NCBI RefSeq assembly: GCF_027580225.2
Contig: NC_073361.2
Span: 26,316,001-26,380,000, forward strand
Length of the DNA stretch: 64,000 nucleotides
Reading direction: 5' to 3'
From: Misgurnus anguillicaudatus
Lineage: Eukaryota; Chordata; Actinopteri; Cypriniformes; Cobitidae
The notes under the pieces were generated by a model that was given only the letters and a program-made list of their open reading frames with translations, was not told where the DNA came from and did not search any database. Made by a program: the position numbers and the translations under genes. Each line of letters starts with the position of its first letter. The first letter of the stretch is position 1. Below are positions 46,755-60,059 of this stretch, piece after piece.

Positions 46755-49625
46755 TGCTCGAATCGCTACTTTGTTATTAATTTTCGTGACTTCATCAGTT
46801 TTTCCGCACAACTCTAAAACGCTCAGCTGAGGCGGATCGGCGTCCACTGCGCAGAATCGGAAACAGGGAAGGAAAAGGGCCGAGACTAGAGTTCTGCAGG
46901 ACGCCCACATGAAACTGAGTTTAAACTATATTTTACTCTCTATTATCAGTTTGTGACACACCTTAAAGTTGTACCGTTTTGAAGTGAGAAACTGATTTAT
47001 GTTTTTCGCGTTTCAAATAAAGATTCAGGCTTTGCATAATGCATTTTATAAGTTCTTGTGAGACCATATAGTACTACACTAACCAAAGGATGCGTTTGTA
47101 AAACTATAATTTAGTATAGTATAACATGGTATATGAATGGTCATGTTTCTTATAATTTACCCTATAGAGACAGGAAAAACCTTAATTTCTTTAAATATAT
47201 GTGAATATAATAGTTACATAAACCAATTTAAATAAACTTATGTCTGTATTTATTTCTGTAATATCAGATGTGTCCCAGATTGAGAATCATCTTACACTTT
47301 GCATTTGCTGTAAACTAGGATTAAATTCCTGTTACCTCATTTCTAACCAGCAGATGCCACTGTTGCTCAATTTAACGCAAAAATGGGGCACTGCATTGAT
47401 GCAAAGCTCATAATTAAGACTTCATACAGTATGTCAATGGAAAATCTATACATCTGTGCAAACAGTCAAGTATTTTCATATCTTTGTAAAAATGTATTAT
47501 GGGGCAAAAATCAGGCATACATATAATATGAAATTAAGTTATTATTCGGAAATATCAAATTAGGAGGATATGTCAGTCATGCTATATTGAATTCCAGTGC
47601 TTATCATGAGAAAACTCTCGTTGTTAATATAAAATATCCTCCAAAATATTTCCTCATTAGTCACAGTTACTTCATTTTTTCAATCAAATAAGGAACATCC
47701 CATTGGATAAAATAAGTCTTGCGCTTGATCATATTTCTTTGAATCTCAACTCTATCCATTATATTACCATAAATTTAAACCCTGTAATTCCTAAATTGAG
47801 TTAAAATGGGACTAGACATTGTTTTACATATGACTTTCCTGTGTTTTAATATTATAGTGATGTAACTGAATCAGATATTCTCTTGATAAAATAATTCTGT
47901 CTTTTAATATAAATGCTCTAGCTGGAATACTTAAGCACAGGAAAGGTCAGCCTCACTCCAATTGCATGACTTTTGTATCATTTTACACTGTTTGTATCAG
48001 ATTTCTAGTTCCCTTTTTCTTATTTCGATGTCTGATGATCAAAGAGTTTCATAACCTTGTTGCAGTATCGTACAGTATGATGTATGACTACACAAAATAC
48101 AAGATTTATTTAGTCGCCGCAGTGAAAATGTTCAATGCAGACTATTAATTAAAACCTAACTATTTTTAATACAAATGATGAATAGCCTTTGCAAAGTCAT
48201 TTATAAAGGAAATGTTTGATGGCATAAAGATCTCATGTATAACCACGTGTACACCCGTGAGCATATTATGTAATATAACTCAAACACTGCAGCAGATACT
48301 AAATATTATCGGTCAAGCCCCAGCCGTCAGATCACTTCTGACCACACCCCTTTTACTTTTGCTTGTCATGGCTCTTTAGTATCTAGATACTTGTTTAATG
48401 TCAAACACGGTAGCATAGCTTCTACTGTATCATTTTGTAGGCCTATGAATGAAAGACATCCTGGCATCCCACACTAATTCATGGCAAGGTCCCAAATCCA
48501 TCCTGTACCAACCTCCATCATCGGCAGATAATAATTACATCAGCATTACCCCATAACAATGGCTTACATAGATCAGCTCCTTTCAAATTACATTTCCTTC
48601 CTGTTGGGCCCATTAGCGATGTCGACCAGACCATCTTTAAAAAAAAACCATATTGCTGTTGTTTCTGAGTGCATTTGCTGGACCGTGCCGCAGAGAATTT
48701 CGACAGTTCTGTTAAAACGCCATTGGATGTCCCTCAGACACAGAATAGGCTTGATTTGAGGAATGCTTGCTAATCTGCAGTGTGCCATAATAAACTGTGT
48801 TTTGGCAGGAGGAGAAACCCTCGCATAAAGCACACAAAACATCAAATAGAAAAGACTTCAGCCACCTGGAGCGAATGCAGAAGAAGACAATTAAAAATCA
48901 ATTTACTGTCAAAAAAGCTTTGCTTTCTAATTAAATCCGCACACAGCCCCTCTCTCTCCCTCTCTCATCGCTGGCTGTTGCACAGTTGCAAAGCACACAT
49001 TTATTTATTTATTACCCCCCAGACGGGTGCAATAGTTATTATCGTTTTTACGATATTCACTCTTTTTCCCCACTCGCTGTCTGAGATGTTGCGAATTCTG
49101 ACGAGGACCATTATATCTTATTTCATATGGTTATAATCAGGCTCCTAAATGCATTTTAAATGTGACTGCTGTTCAATACCTACCAGGTGTCCAATACAAC
49201 AACCGCGCTGTTGATCACTCTCATTAGCAACTAGTACATGTCGTAATAATGGTCATTCATTATACGTAAGATACTTCTTTTGGGGCCAACCAGCTGCTTA
49301 CTACTTTGTGTTTTAAGGCGTTCGGTGTGTTATATCCCTCAAAAGGTTCAAGCGCTCCCTCACATGCTGTAACTTTTAAAGGTTTCCCAATAATTGAAGC
49401 TTTTCACCAGACATCAGCTCAGTGAACAGGTGGAAAAGAAACTCTTAAAAAAAGGGGGCTTCATGGTGCCATAGAAGAACCATTTTGGGCTAAATGGTTA
49501 CATGAAGAACCTTTAACATTTGAAGAACTTTACAGTTTCACAAATGTTTTTTTTTTGTTCTTTGTGGAACCAATTTTTTTTTATCTATGGCATTGCTGTG
49601 AAGAACCTATTAAACACCTTGATTT

Positions 49626-50144
49626 TTAACTCATTCCCTTCTAGCCATTTTTTTTTAAATTGCCCACCAGCATTTTTTGTGATTTTCAAAAAAAATGCCT
49701 TCCAGAAAAAAAATGTTCTTCTAAAAATATATAAAATGAAAGAACAGACCCTCTGCTTTCAAACAAACAATAAACAAACAAACAAAACGGAAAAATGTTT
49801 CATCCTATCTATAGTATTTTCTCTGCTTATAAACTCTTAAATATGTGTATTTTTACTTTAAAAATACAAATTTTTAGCAAAAAGCTGAAATAATAACATT
49901 TTTGTGAAGGAATTTGGTTAGAGATCAGATTCAAAATGATTATCAAAACATACACAGAGTTTAAAATTAGTAAATAACATTTTGGCTTCAGCTTTTCATA
50001 AATTGGGTAAGTGTGCGATCTAGTGGATAATCGCGGTATTGCAGATTAACATGAAAATGCATCACTTTTTAAATGCAAATGTTTTCTTTTCATTGATGAG
50101 ATAACTTGGTGGGGAAAGAGTTAACTTGGCAGGGAAAGAGTTAA
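49626..50144. mobile_element. TTAA-type element, copy 6
   Basis: It starts TTAACTCATTCCCTTCTAGC and ends GGTGGGGAAAGAGTTAA, followed by a second terminus-like GGCAGGGAAAGAGTTAA at 50141-50144. Confidence 0.65.
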
Positions 50145-51484
50145 GAATCTGGAATTTTGGGGTTCATTTCATCTGCATAATTTCAAGCAACATAAAAAAG
50201 TTACTTTTTTATAGATATTTTACAGTAACCAATTTTGGATGGCTCTTAAAAACATAACACATTTTTGGACATTCTAATGCTGCCATCAGCAAATCAATAT
50301 TGTTATTTCGTAAATGTCCTGCAGAATTATATCTTCAACATTTATGAATAAATAAGTCACATGGGTTAGCTAGCACATCATACTTCCAGGAGCCACGTAC
50401 TTCACTAGCCCGAAATCTCCCATTGGGATGAATGGAAATCCAACGTATTGCTTTCTCCAGATATTAGGACACAGCATTCAGGCCATTTCTAACAGGACAC
50501 AACAAAAATAACTCGAGGCTTACTGTGATATCTCAGCACGTAAGAGCACACAATCTACAGATATGTGTTCAGCAGCAACCTGGATGTGCCTTTTGAGATT
50601 TTTAATATTATTTTATTGACCAGAATTCTCTTTGAGTCAACAGGTGGATCCACGGTACGCCATAAAAATGTCAGTGTACACAGCGCGTTCAAGCTTTTTT
50701 AATAAACAGCAATGCACGCTCTCCTCTCAGCTCCCAGAAGCACTTCTCATTCCTGACTTTGTTTGTTAGTGACCACCATACACATCCAGAGCTCTCGAAC
50801 ACGTGCAGAACTCCATCACGGACTTAATGACCGTCGCTGGAGCCTCAATGCTGCCCTTCCGTTCTCCGAAATGTCCCACAACAACCCTTTTTAATGGCAC
50901 AATCTAATTAAAATAATAATAATATTAATAATAATCTTGAACTTTCAGTATGTGGACCTCTAACCTGTAAAATCTAATTAAGTCTCCTTCACAAACAAAC
51001 AAAAAAGGCATTTCTAATCAATCAACCAGAAAGAAGATAAATTAAAGGAGGGGCTTGAGAGATACAGGGCTGAGAGCGGAAGATAAGGAGACATGAAAAC
51101 AAGCATAGCGAACAATTCTGAATCGCAGCAGTTAAGCCAATGCCGAGAGAAAGGTGCGCCTGCTTTTTAATGAATGCATTGTTCATTTCGATTTTTAAAT
51201 AATGCTAAATTTACTATTTCAAGAGAACGCCAATGCAAGGGCATGCAAACTCAAAAAGTCACTTGAAAGTACTGTACTTAAACCGAAAAAGTTAAACACA
51301 CTCCCCTAATTGGTTCGAGAGCCTCATACAATGCAAAATGACACTACTTTGTTTTAAAGTTAAACACACAATTGTTTGTAATTTCTAGTTAAATGTTATT
51401 ATAAGTTTGTTATTTTTCGAGCTGTCACTTGGGCAGTACCCTTACAAAAAGTGCAGCTTTCCACCTAAAGATTTCATAATAGTA

Positions 51485-51685
51485 CACTGAAAAAAATTAT
51501 TTATTCAATTTACTCAATTTATAAGGTAAGTGGTCGCAATCAATTTATTTAAGCTATATTTAAACAAACAAAAAAAGAAATAATAAACAAAACAAAAACT
51601 TTTGTTTAAATGTAGCTTAAATAAATTTGATTGCAACCACTTACCTTAAAAAAATGTAGTAAATTGAATGAATCATTTATTTTGT
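51485..51685. mobile_element. palindromic MITE (CACTGAAAAAAATTATTTATTC ends)
   Basis: The arms repeat AAGGTAAGTGGTCGCAATCA and its inverse around an A-rich loop, so the whole element can fold as a hairpin. Confidence 0.6.
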
Positions 51686-51714
51686 ACATATTGGTACCAA
51701 AGAGCAGTGGCGGC

Positions 51715-52151
51715 AGGTGACTTCTTTTTTCGAGGGTGCTCGATGCGAAGTTCGTCACAACATGTATATGTAGTCCATCGTGTGGTTCCTTTTATCAAAA
51801 TATGTGTTCTGCGCATCGAGAGATCACATGTCATGCCAAAATAAGTGCATGCTGCAGATGCGTCTAAAAGGTTTATGATAAAAGAGACGCTAGCGTTTGC
51901 CAGATACTCGCATAATCTCATGCGTAATCAAATTTTACTGTTAAGGGAGTGTCTTGCGTGTATTTTGTGAATGTGAGCATCTCTTTTATCATAAACGGCT
52001 TTGACACATGTGCAGCAGGCACTTATTTTGACAAAACATGTGATGCACACAGGATCTCTCGACACGCATATTTTAGAAAAGGGACACATGACACTCTGAA
52101 CACTTATTTTGAATTAGCTACCCTTGGATGAGCAGTCACGAACCACCACTG
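51715..52151. mobile_element. hAT-like palindromic MITE (CAGTGGCGGC ends)
   Basis: The ends CAGTGGCGGCAGGTGACT and ACGAACCACCACTG are inverted. The flanks CCAAAGAG and CCAAAGAT match at seven of eight. The two arms pair over about 200 bp, which is why similar short peptides appear on both strands. Confidence 0.65.
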
Positions 52152-53484
52152 CCAAAGATTGCATATTAGTATACCTCTAAGGGATTATTGGTACCAAATG
52201 TATACATATTTGTACCTAATGGTACATATTGAGACCTTTTTTAAGGATACTGGTGCATATTTTGTCATTTATTTCTAATAGTGCATAATGCTCATGTGGG
52301 TGACAAAACTGTTTCCTTCACAATCATATTAATATAATGGAAGGGATATGCTTGTCCAAAAGGATAAGTATAAGTAAATAAATATTTTTGGTTCATTTAT
52401 GTGAAAAAGAAAAATAATTGTAGTTTTAAATGAAATTACTGTACACAAGCAAAATATATTTATAGACATAGCAACTAAAAACAAAAGAGAAATAGACTTT
52501 TATAGGATCTTAAAATACCATCTTTCAGAATCTAGAAGTATTGTGATATCTTTGAGACATAGCCGTAATATCTTTCAATGCAATTGAAATTGTTCTCCGG
52601 TTTGCTTTCATTAGCATCTAACAAAGCTCAGGAGAAGGGCAAGAAACAGAATCCAACAGATGGGGGATGGACTGCATATATATATAACCAGACACAGCAC
52701 TCAGCTGATTTTAATGATTAGGGTTATAGCTGCAACATCATCATCATCCCTCTGCCAACACCTCCACATTCTGTTCTTCTCATTCTAGTCCAACCCAGCT
52801 CAATATGTTTCATCAATAACAGCCACATTATTTCATTGCCTCTGCCATAATGCTGAATCCCATGGTGATCATCTTCTATGAGATCTCCTTAAATGCATCG
52901 CCAGTGGTAACATCACAGCTCCTGTATATGATAATAAATGATAAACATACCCAATCTGTTCCTCTATGCGTCCTCGGAATACATAATTGATCACATTTAC
53001 AACAACGAAATTAAACAGGAAGTTTTTCTTAAGACCTGATGAGGCTTTATTTTTGCCTTCGAAGTTTAAAAGCGTGTTTATGGCTATTGCTATTATGTTC
53101 TTTTGTTGGATTTTTTATGTTAAATGCAAATTATGCGCTTTTGTGAAGTGTAGCGTGGAGTCGGGGCTTTTGAACAATAATGGGATTAAGAAACTAAAGA
53201 ATAGAGGATTTGAGGATAGAGTTGTCATATTGTGGCGAAATTGAGTTTTGATAGAATCGTTTTTCCAACTTTTGGTCATGCTTGCCATTGTGTGTCATTT
53301 GTTAATCAAGAAAGAAGACCGGGGATAGTTGTCACACTTTTTACAAGATAAGCTTTTGAATATTTAATATTTTGAAATAAATAAAAAACATGGACACGTT
53401 GACCCTTTGTGACCAAATTAATATGACTTTAGTATTCATACTGTTATTACAATAAAAAAATCTAATTTAAACAGTAAAACATAA

Positions 53485-54042
53485 TGGGGCGGTTTCCTGG
53501 ACAGGGATTAGACTAGTTCTAGACTAAAATAAATGTAAAAAAAATCTTGCACTGACATATCTTAAAATACATCAGTGCCCTTTGTTTTGCCTCAAAATGC
53601 ACACAAGTAATGTTTTTAGCAAGGCATGTTTGTTAAAACTAGTAATACTTCCTATTTAAAGGGACACTTCACCCAAAAATGAAAATTCTCTCATCATTTA
53701 CTCACTCTCATGTTGTTACAAACTTGCATAATTCGCATAATTCATTCTGATTAACACAGAAAGATATTTTGAGAAATGTTTGTCAACAAACAGTTCATGG
53801 ACCCCATTCACTTCCATAGTAGAAAAGAATACTATGGAAGTGAATGGGGTCCACGAATGGCTTGGCCACAAACATTTCCCAAAACATACTCCCTGTGTTC
53901 ATCAGAACAAAGAAATGTATACAGGTTTGTAACAACATAAGGGTGAATAAATGATGACAGAATTTTCATTTTTGGGTGAACTATCCCTTTAAACGAAGGC
54001 CTAGTCCTGACTTAAACTAATCCCTGTCCGGGAAACCACCCA
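53485..54042. mobile_element. palindromic element hosting a nested MITE
   Basis: The ends are TGGGGCGGTTTCCTGGACAG and GTCCGGGAAACCACCC. A complete MITE with AAAGGGACACTTCACCC ends (53657-53993) interrupts it. The inner element forms a near-perfect hairpin around CACTTCCATAGTAGAAAAG. Confidence 0.7.
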
Positions 54043-54251
54043 AAAGAAGCTTAAAACATTTCAAACATATTTTTTCCTCATATGTTTTGGTAATTATTGT
54101 ATAAATTAAAACATGTGACAATATGCCCCGACATATGATTTATTAAAAAATAACCCTAGGAACACAATTTAACTCATGTCTTAATGTACCAGATTTACCT
54201 ACCAGTTATTACAAAATATGATGACATTGGACATTAGCTTTAAGTTTTTAA

Positions 54252-54581
54252 TAGGGCTGGAAAAGATTAATCGCGATTAATCGCATACAAAATTAAATTT
54301 CTTTTTGCCATGTGTAATTATTATGTACATATAAACACACATTCATGTATGTATTTAAGAAACATTTACATGTGTATATATATATATTTATTTATATTTT
54401 TATATATTCTATTTAAAAAATTTAAAAAATGTATATATATAAAAAATCTGACATGAATATATGTATGTGTGTGTGGTCAAATATACACAATAATTACACA
54501 CAGTACACATACATATATTATGGAAAAAAATTGCTTTTAATTTGTATCCGATTAATCGCGATTAATCTTTTCCCAGCCCTA
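54252..54581. mobile_element. hAT-like MITE, perfect 8-bp target duplication
   Basis: The ends are TAGGGCTGGAAAAGATTAAT and TTTTCCCAGCCCTA. GTTTTTAA is duplicated exactly at 54244-54251 and 54582-54589. GATTAATCGCGATTAATC palindromes sit at both ends. Confidence 0.85.
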
Positions 54582-54633
54582 GTTTTTAATTTCACTTTAT
54601 CAAATTTTTTTCAAAAATGCTGGGTTATATTAT

Positions 54634-55035
54634 ACCGAGCCCCTACGGTTATATTGGAGTAAAAAAAATAAAAAGTTTAGTTTCATATGCTCACGTGAAA
54701 CTTATATGTGCTCACGTTAAACTTTCATGTGCTCAATTGAAACTTTTATGTGCTCATGCAAAACCTTCATGTGCAGAATTTTTTTTTAAGTTTAGTTTCC
54801 CGTGCTTACGTGAAACTTGCGCGCGCACGTGAAACTATTGGATGCACACGTGAAAGCGAAAGTTTCACGTGCGCACGCAATAGTTTCACGTGCGAAACGC
54901 AATAGTTTCACGTGCACACGCAATAGTTTCACGTGAGCACGCGGTAGTTTCACGCTAGCACGCGATAGTTTCACGTAAGCACGCGAAACTAAACTTTATT
55001 TAATTTTTGATCCATGTCCCCTTAGGGGCTCCATA
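54634..55035. mobile_element. element with E-box-rich tandem arrays
   Basis: The imperfect inverted ends are CGAGCCCCTACGG and CCTTAGGGGCTCC. Inside, GTTTCACGTG-type units of about 20-22 bp repeat in opposite orientation in two blocks (54670-54870 and 54860-54990), giving many CACGTG or near-CACGTG sites. Confidence 0.65.
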
Positions 55036-57789
55036 ATATGGGTCAAAAAGGGACAAACGAATTTAGGAGCTAACAAAACACTTACGTGATTTCCCTAGAC
55101 TGTTACCTGAGTAGTTACACAAGTTAAAATAACAAAAAACATTCGTTTGGAGCCATAGGAATGAATGGGGCTAGGCTAAATGCTAACACATTCAAGAAGC
55201 GCTGTACAAAGATTAAAAGTGCACGCATTGAAAAAGATAGGTATGTATTAATTCATCTAAGTTGAGGTCAGAGCATAGTAAAATATTGAAATTAACCCAG
55301 AAAATGTATTAAACAACCCAACGCTGGGTTTAAAATAACTCTGCATTTTTAAAAGTGTGCAGTGTTTGAAACCAAAATTCAAAACTGCTAGAAACAACAA
55401 GCATGTAATTGGATTTGGACTCTTACTGTTACTGAGCCGCAACCCTTGTGACAACTTCCCCCTGTGACAACAATCCCTGATCGCCTCTATATCAAAGCTT
55501 CTTATTGTTTGCCTCTTCTCCAGTGGCTGTGTTTATCTGCCTTGGGTTTCATGTACCTTCCTGTGCGTGGAGATCTCTGTGGTTTCACAGCCTCTGTCCA
55601 CGCTGTCTCATTAGCAGCACTCATCTTCTATTCTCTTTCATTCTATTATTGTAGCATCACACACTCCTTACCTCTCTATCAGCTCTCTCATTCTTTTTAT
55701 CCCTCACTCGCTCGGTTTCTTCTACCTCCAGATACATTATGTAGATTAAACATTGCTCAGCTGTACAGTAGAGGGTGTATGACTGCAGCACTTTGTTTTT
55801 CTAAATAATTAACAAGGCCGGTGTGGATTTACTGTCTAATGTAATACTTCCACATCCTTCTGGGGGTGAGATGGGCATCTGGCTTTTTGCTTGCGTCTTG
55901 ATGGGCCCCCAGAAGGCTCCAGCGTGAACTCGGAGCATTAAAATTTCAAGCGGCACATTAGGTATGAAGCCACAGCATAGGCTTTTCAACAAACAGAGGG
56001 AATTGGGTGGCATTAGACACGGAGACGGAGTCTAGCTTCTTCGGAAACCCGGCGATAATGCTGCGGCTGCTCCCTAATGAGGCCTTTGTGGGGGAATAAA
56101 AGGCCAAGTGTAATTTGGGTGCTTTTTGCAGCATGCATGTGCGATTTTATGTGCGCGTTGCTATTTTCTCTCTAAGGTATTGATTTAAACTCTGGCTCCA
56201 TAATTAGCATCAGTGGAACGACCTAAAGTTGGCATGTAGTTTCAGTTATGTTAATCCGGCCCGATCGTGTGACCCGAGCGTGTCTGCTGGGACGCTCCTC
56301 GCAGGTCCTCGACAGCCAAAGACGCTACCTGCATCCCAATTACGTTAGCCACCCGGTCCGCAAGCGCACCAGCCTGCCCCATCTCATCACGGCCAGAGTT
56401 GTTTTTTACGAGCGCTAAATAAACAAACACCCTGGAAAAGGTCCTGTTTAATCAGCTTAGCCTCTGCTTTGCTGCGGTTTGACAGGCGGCATCTGGGAAG
56501 GAGCCGGGCCTGCCAGGAGTCATTTTCCAGAACCTTCGCTGACGACCGTAATGAGTAACCATCACCTTCCATTCTTCAAATTATCATTGCAGTCACATTC
56601 AATAGGAGAAGGTTCAGCCTGTCCCGCCAAAATGACCTTTTAGCCTCAGTGGACTGTGGAAAACGCGCTTCATGTTTCTAAAATGGCACATTATTGTCAA
56701 CGTTGAAAAACAGCACAATTTTGGATGCTTGAAATCGAATACTTTTTTCATAATATTCATTATTAAGCGCTTTATGCTAGTCAAGGCTTTACAGTTGAAC
56801 GATCCAAATTAAATTATTTCCATCTACCCCGGATACACACGGACAGCTCTGCACCGTCATACGAGCAAACAAAAATGTGCCAATGGACGCGTTTTATCCT
56901 CCAAAAAAAACTCCCCCCCTTTTAAGAGTGTTTTGCTTTGGTCTCGTGGTGGCGGCTGAGTGGGTTCGAGGAGTCGCATGCAGAAAGGATATGAAGTTTT
57001 CAAGAGGCACATCGATTCTCCGGCTTCAAAGAATCTTCTGGAGAGCCACAAAGCCATTACTAGAGCTACCTGCTTGCTCTTAATGCAAATAAGAAACGGG
57101 ATTGTTAGACCACATCATAGCAGCCTGCTCTTTCAATCCACTCTCATCAAAAAGCAATGAGAGTGAACTCAACATCATTACTGAGCATTTGTTTGTGCAC
57201 AAGGGTGTGTGTGTGTGAATCTCTCTTGCATGTCCTGTCTGAGTAAGTGTTCCTGTGTTGACGTGAGCTGTATGAGTGGATCAAGGCACAGAAGAGCGAG
57301 TGTGTGTGTGTGTGCGCGCTTATGCACTTGTAGTGATGTGTGTGTTATGGTGACAGGAGCAGGCTGATCTCCATATACTTGCTGGTAACAGGGTGCACTA
57401 GATCAATGGTGTACCCATGATCAGAGGTCTCCGGTGACCCTCTTTCCCTGACTAATCGCAGAACTTTGTCGCCACCCGTCTCTAATTAGACCTCGCTCGC
57501 TGCTTTTTATTACAATTAGTTAAGTCATTAACTTGATAATGCTGCACCCGGGCTGTCTCGGATAGAAATAGGCGCAGTGGAGTGTGTATCACAGGGGAAG
57601 CATTCATTTGCTTTAAAGAAATAGTTCATGCAGGAATGAATATTATAAATATTTGATATCAGTTTGACATCATTTGACATCAGCACATAAAGGTAAATAC
57701 GTAAAGGAACCTGCAATTTTACCTTGCAACCTGAGATGGCGATAGAGAGGCAAATGATTGCAGCTTTAACAGAATTCTTTATTGTATTG

Positions 57790-58047
57790 TAAATTTGAGC
57801 AAAAAGCTGAGATAATAAAATGTTTGTAAAGCACTTTTGATAGAGATCAGATGCAGAGCGATCCTCAAAACTTACACGGACATACAGCTGTTTGCCCTAG
57901 AGCGATACTTCCGGATTTTATAAGTTGTGGAAAATCCACCTGGTGGATAATAGCGGTATTGCAGAAAGCCGAAAATATTTGTCATTGGCATGGAAGCGTT
58001 TTCTCTTAATTGACGAGTTAACTTGTCAATGGCGGGGAAAGAGTTAA
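57790..58047. mobile_element. TTAA-type element, copy 7 (right part)
   Basis: It carries the inner AAATTTGAGCAAAAAGCTGA block and ends AATGGCGGGGAAAGAGTTAA. The left end is missing. Confidence 0.6.
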
Positions 58048-58139
58048 GATAGAAGAAGTGAAAATGCAGTCAATATTAATTTGTCAAGTATTTTTGAAAG
58101 AGATGAGAGAAAATGTGATTTAATGCCCTTCTGTGACGC

Positions 58140-59850
58140 CGCTCATTAGCTGAACGTAATGTTATGGATGTGGTGTAGACGTATGTTCTGGATGGGGTGT
58201 AGATGTAATGTTCTGAATGGGGTGTAGACGTAATGTTCTGGATGGGGTGTAGACGTAATGTTCTGGATGTGGTGTAGACGTAATGTTCTGGATGGGGTGT
58301 AGAAGTAATGTTCTGGATGGGGTGTAGACGTAATGTTCTGGATGGGGTGTAGACGTAATGTTCTGGATGGGGTGTAGACGTAATGTTATGGATGGGGTGT
58401 AGACGTAATGTTATGTATGGGGTGTAGACGTATGTTCTGGATGGGGTGTAGACATAATGTTTTGGATGACGTAATTTTATGGATGTGGTGTAGACGTATG
58501 TTCTGGATGGGGTGTAGAAGTAATGTTCTGGATGGGGTGTAGACGTAATGGTCTGGATGTGGTGTAGACGTAATGTTCTGGATGGGGTGTAGACGTAATG
58601 TTTTGGATGGGGTGTAGATGTAATTTTATGGATGTGGTGTAGACGTATGTTCTGGATGTGGTGTAGACGTAATGTTCTGGATGGGGTGTAGACGTAATGT
58701 TATGGATGGGGTGTAGACGTAATGTTATGGATGTGGTGTAGACGTATGTTCTGGATGGGGTGTAGACGTAATGTTTTGGATGGGGTGTAGACGTAATTTT
58801 ATGGATGTGGTGTAGACGTATGTTCTGGATGGGGTGTAGATGTAATGGTCTGGATGTGGTGTAGACGTAATGTTCTGGATGGGGTGTAGACGTAATGTTA
58901 TGGATGGGGTGTAGATGTAATGTTATGGATGTGGTGTAGACGTATGTTCTGGATGGGGTGTAGAAGTAATGTTCTGGATGGGGTGTAGACGTAATGTTCT
59001 GGATGGGGTGTAGACGTAATGTTCTGGATGGGGTGTAGACGTAATGTTATGGATGGGGTGTAGACGTAATGTTATGTATGGGGTGTAGACGTATGTTCTG
59101 GATGGGGTGTAGACATAATGTTTTGGATGACGTAATTTTATGGATGTGGTGTAGACGTATGTTCTGGATGGGGTGTAGAAGTAATGTTCTGGATGGGGTG
59201 TAGACGTAATGGTCTGGATGTGGTGTAGACGTAATGTTCTGGATGGGGTGTAGACGTAATGTTTTGGATGGGGTGTAGATGTAATTTTATGGATGTGGTG
59301 TAGACGTATGTTCTGGATGTGGTGTAGACGTAATGTTCTGGATGGGGTGTAGACGTAATGTTATGGATGGGGTGTAGACGTAATGTTATGGATGTGGTGT
59401 AGACGTATGTTCTGGATGGGGTGTAGACGTAATGTTTTGGATGGGGTGTAGACGTAATTTTATGGATGTGGTGTAGACGTATGTTCTGGATGGGGTGTAG
59501 ATGTAATGGTCTGGATGTGGTGTAGACGTAATGTTCTGGATGGGGTGTAGACGTAATGTTATGGATGGGGTGTAGATGTAATGTTATGGATGTGGTGTAG
59601 ACGTATGTTCTGGATGGGGTGTAGACATAATGTTTTGGATGGGGTGTAGACGTAATTTTATGGATGTGGTGTAGACGTAATGCTATGGATGTGGTGTAGA
59701 CGTATTGTTCTGGATGGGGTGTAGATGTAATGTTCTGGATGGGGTGTAGACATAATGTTCTGGATGGGGTGTAGATGTAATGTTCTGGATGGGGTGTAGA
59801 CGTAATGTTCTGAATGGGTTGTAGACGTAATGTTCTGGATAGGGTGGTGC
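58140..59850 (+). repeat. minisatellite, 25-bp unit, about 70 units
   Basis: The basic unit is GTAATGTTCTGGATGGGG followed by TGTAGAC, with recurrent variants (TTATGG, TTTTGG, GGTCTGG, GATGTGG, and a 24-bp form with GTATG). Variant order repeats: 58301-58961 is copied as 58962-59622, a period of 661 bp. Confidence 0.92.
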
Positions 59851-59950
59851 AAACTAACTATACATCTATACACTTCATACTGTATCTATACATTTAATCT
59901 ATACAATAAAACGTACGGTACAAGTCTTTCAAGGTATATATTTTATCACC

Positions 59951-60010
59951 ATGGGTTCTCCCTAGGAATCGAACCCTTGACCTTTGCATTGCTTTACCAG
60001 TTGAGCTTAA
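59951..60010 (-). mobile_element. tRNA-derived SINE head
   Basis: The minus strand carries a B box GGTTCGATTCC (59965-59975) and an A-box-like TAAGCTCAACTG (about 59998-60009) at tRNA-like spacing. Confidence 0.6.
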
Positions 60011-60059
60011 GGAATGTTTGAAATGAAATAGTTTCTCACATAATGCTTTGCATTAGGAC

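Larger units (their letters stand above)
46911..57789. other. snx7 upstream region, no gene recognised
   Basis: Apart from the elements listed separately (49626-54581 and 54634-55035), this region is non-coding as far as I can see. The stretch 47000-49500 is low-repeat A/T-rich DNA. The stretch 55850-57550 is more GC-rich and complex, with TAAT-type homeodomain motifs near 57480-57540. It is a candidate for regulatory elements. Confidence 0.55.

Noticed and set aside
54252..54581. Replication origin or regulatory hairpin
   Set aside because: The GATTAATCGCGATTAATC palindrome is explained by the terminal repeats of a hAT-like MITE with a perfect 8-bp target duplication.
54617..54974. ORFs on both strands with periodic peptides
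   Set aside because: They are translations of the E-box tandem array; the periodicity comes from the DNA repeat.
58140..59850. CRISPR-like regular repeat
   Set aside because: Units are directly adjacent with no spacers and the context is vertebrate, so it is a minisatellite.
59658..59873. Minus-strand ORF of His/Pro/Tyr-rich repeats
   Set aside because: It is a reading of the 25-bp minisatellite with no start context or coding support.
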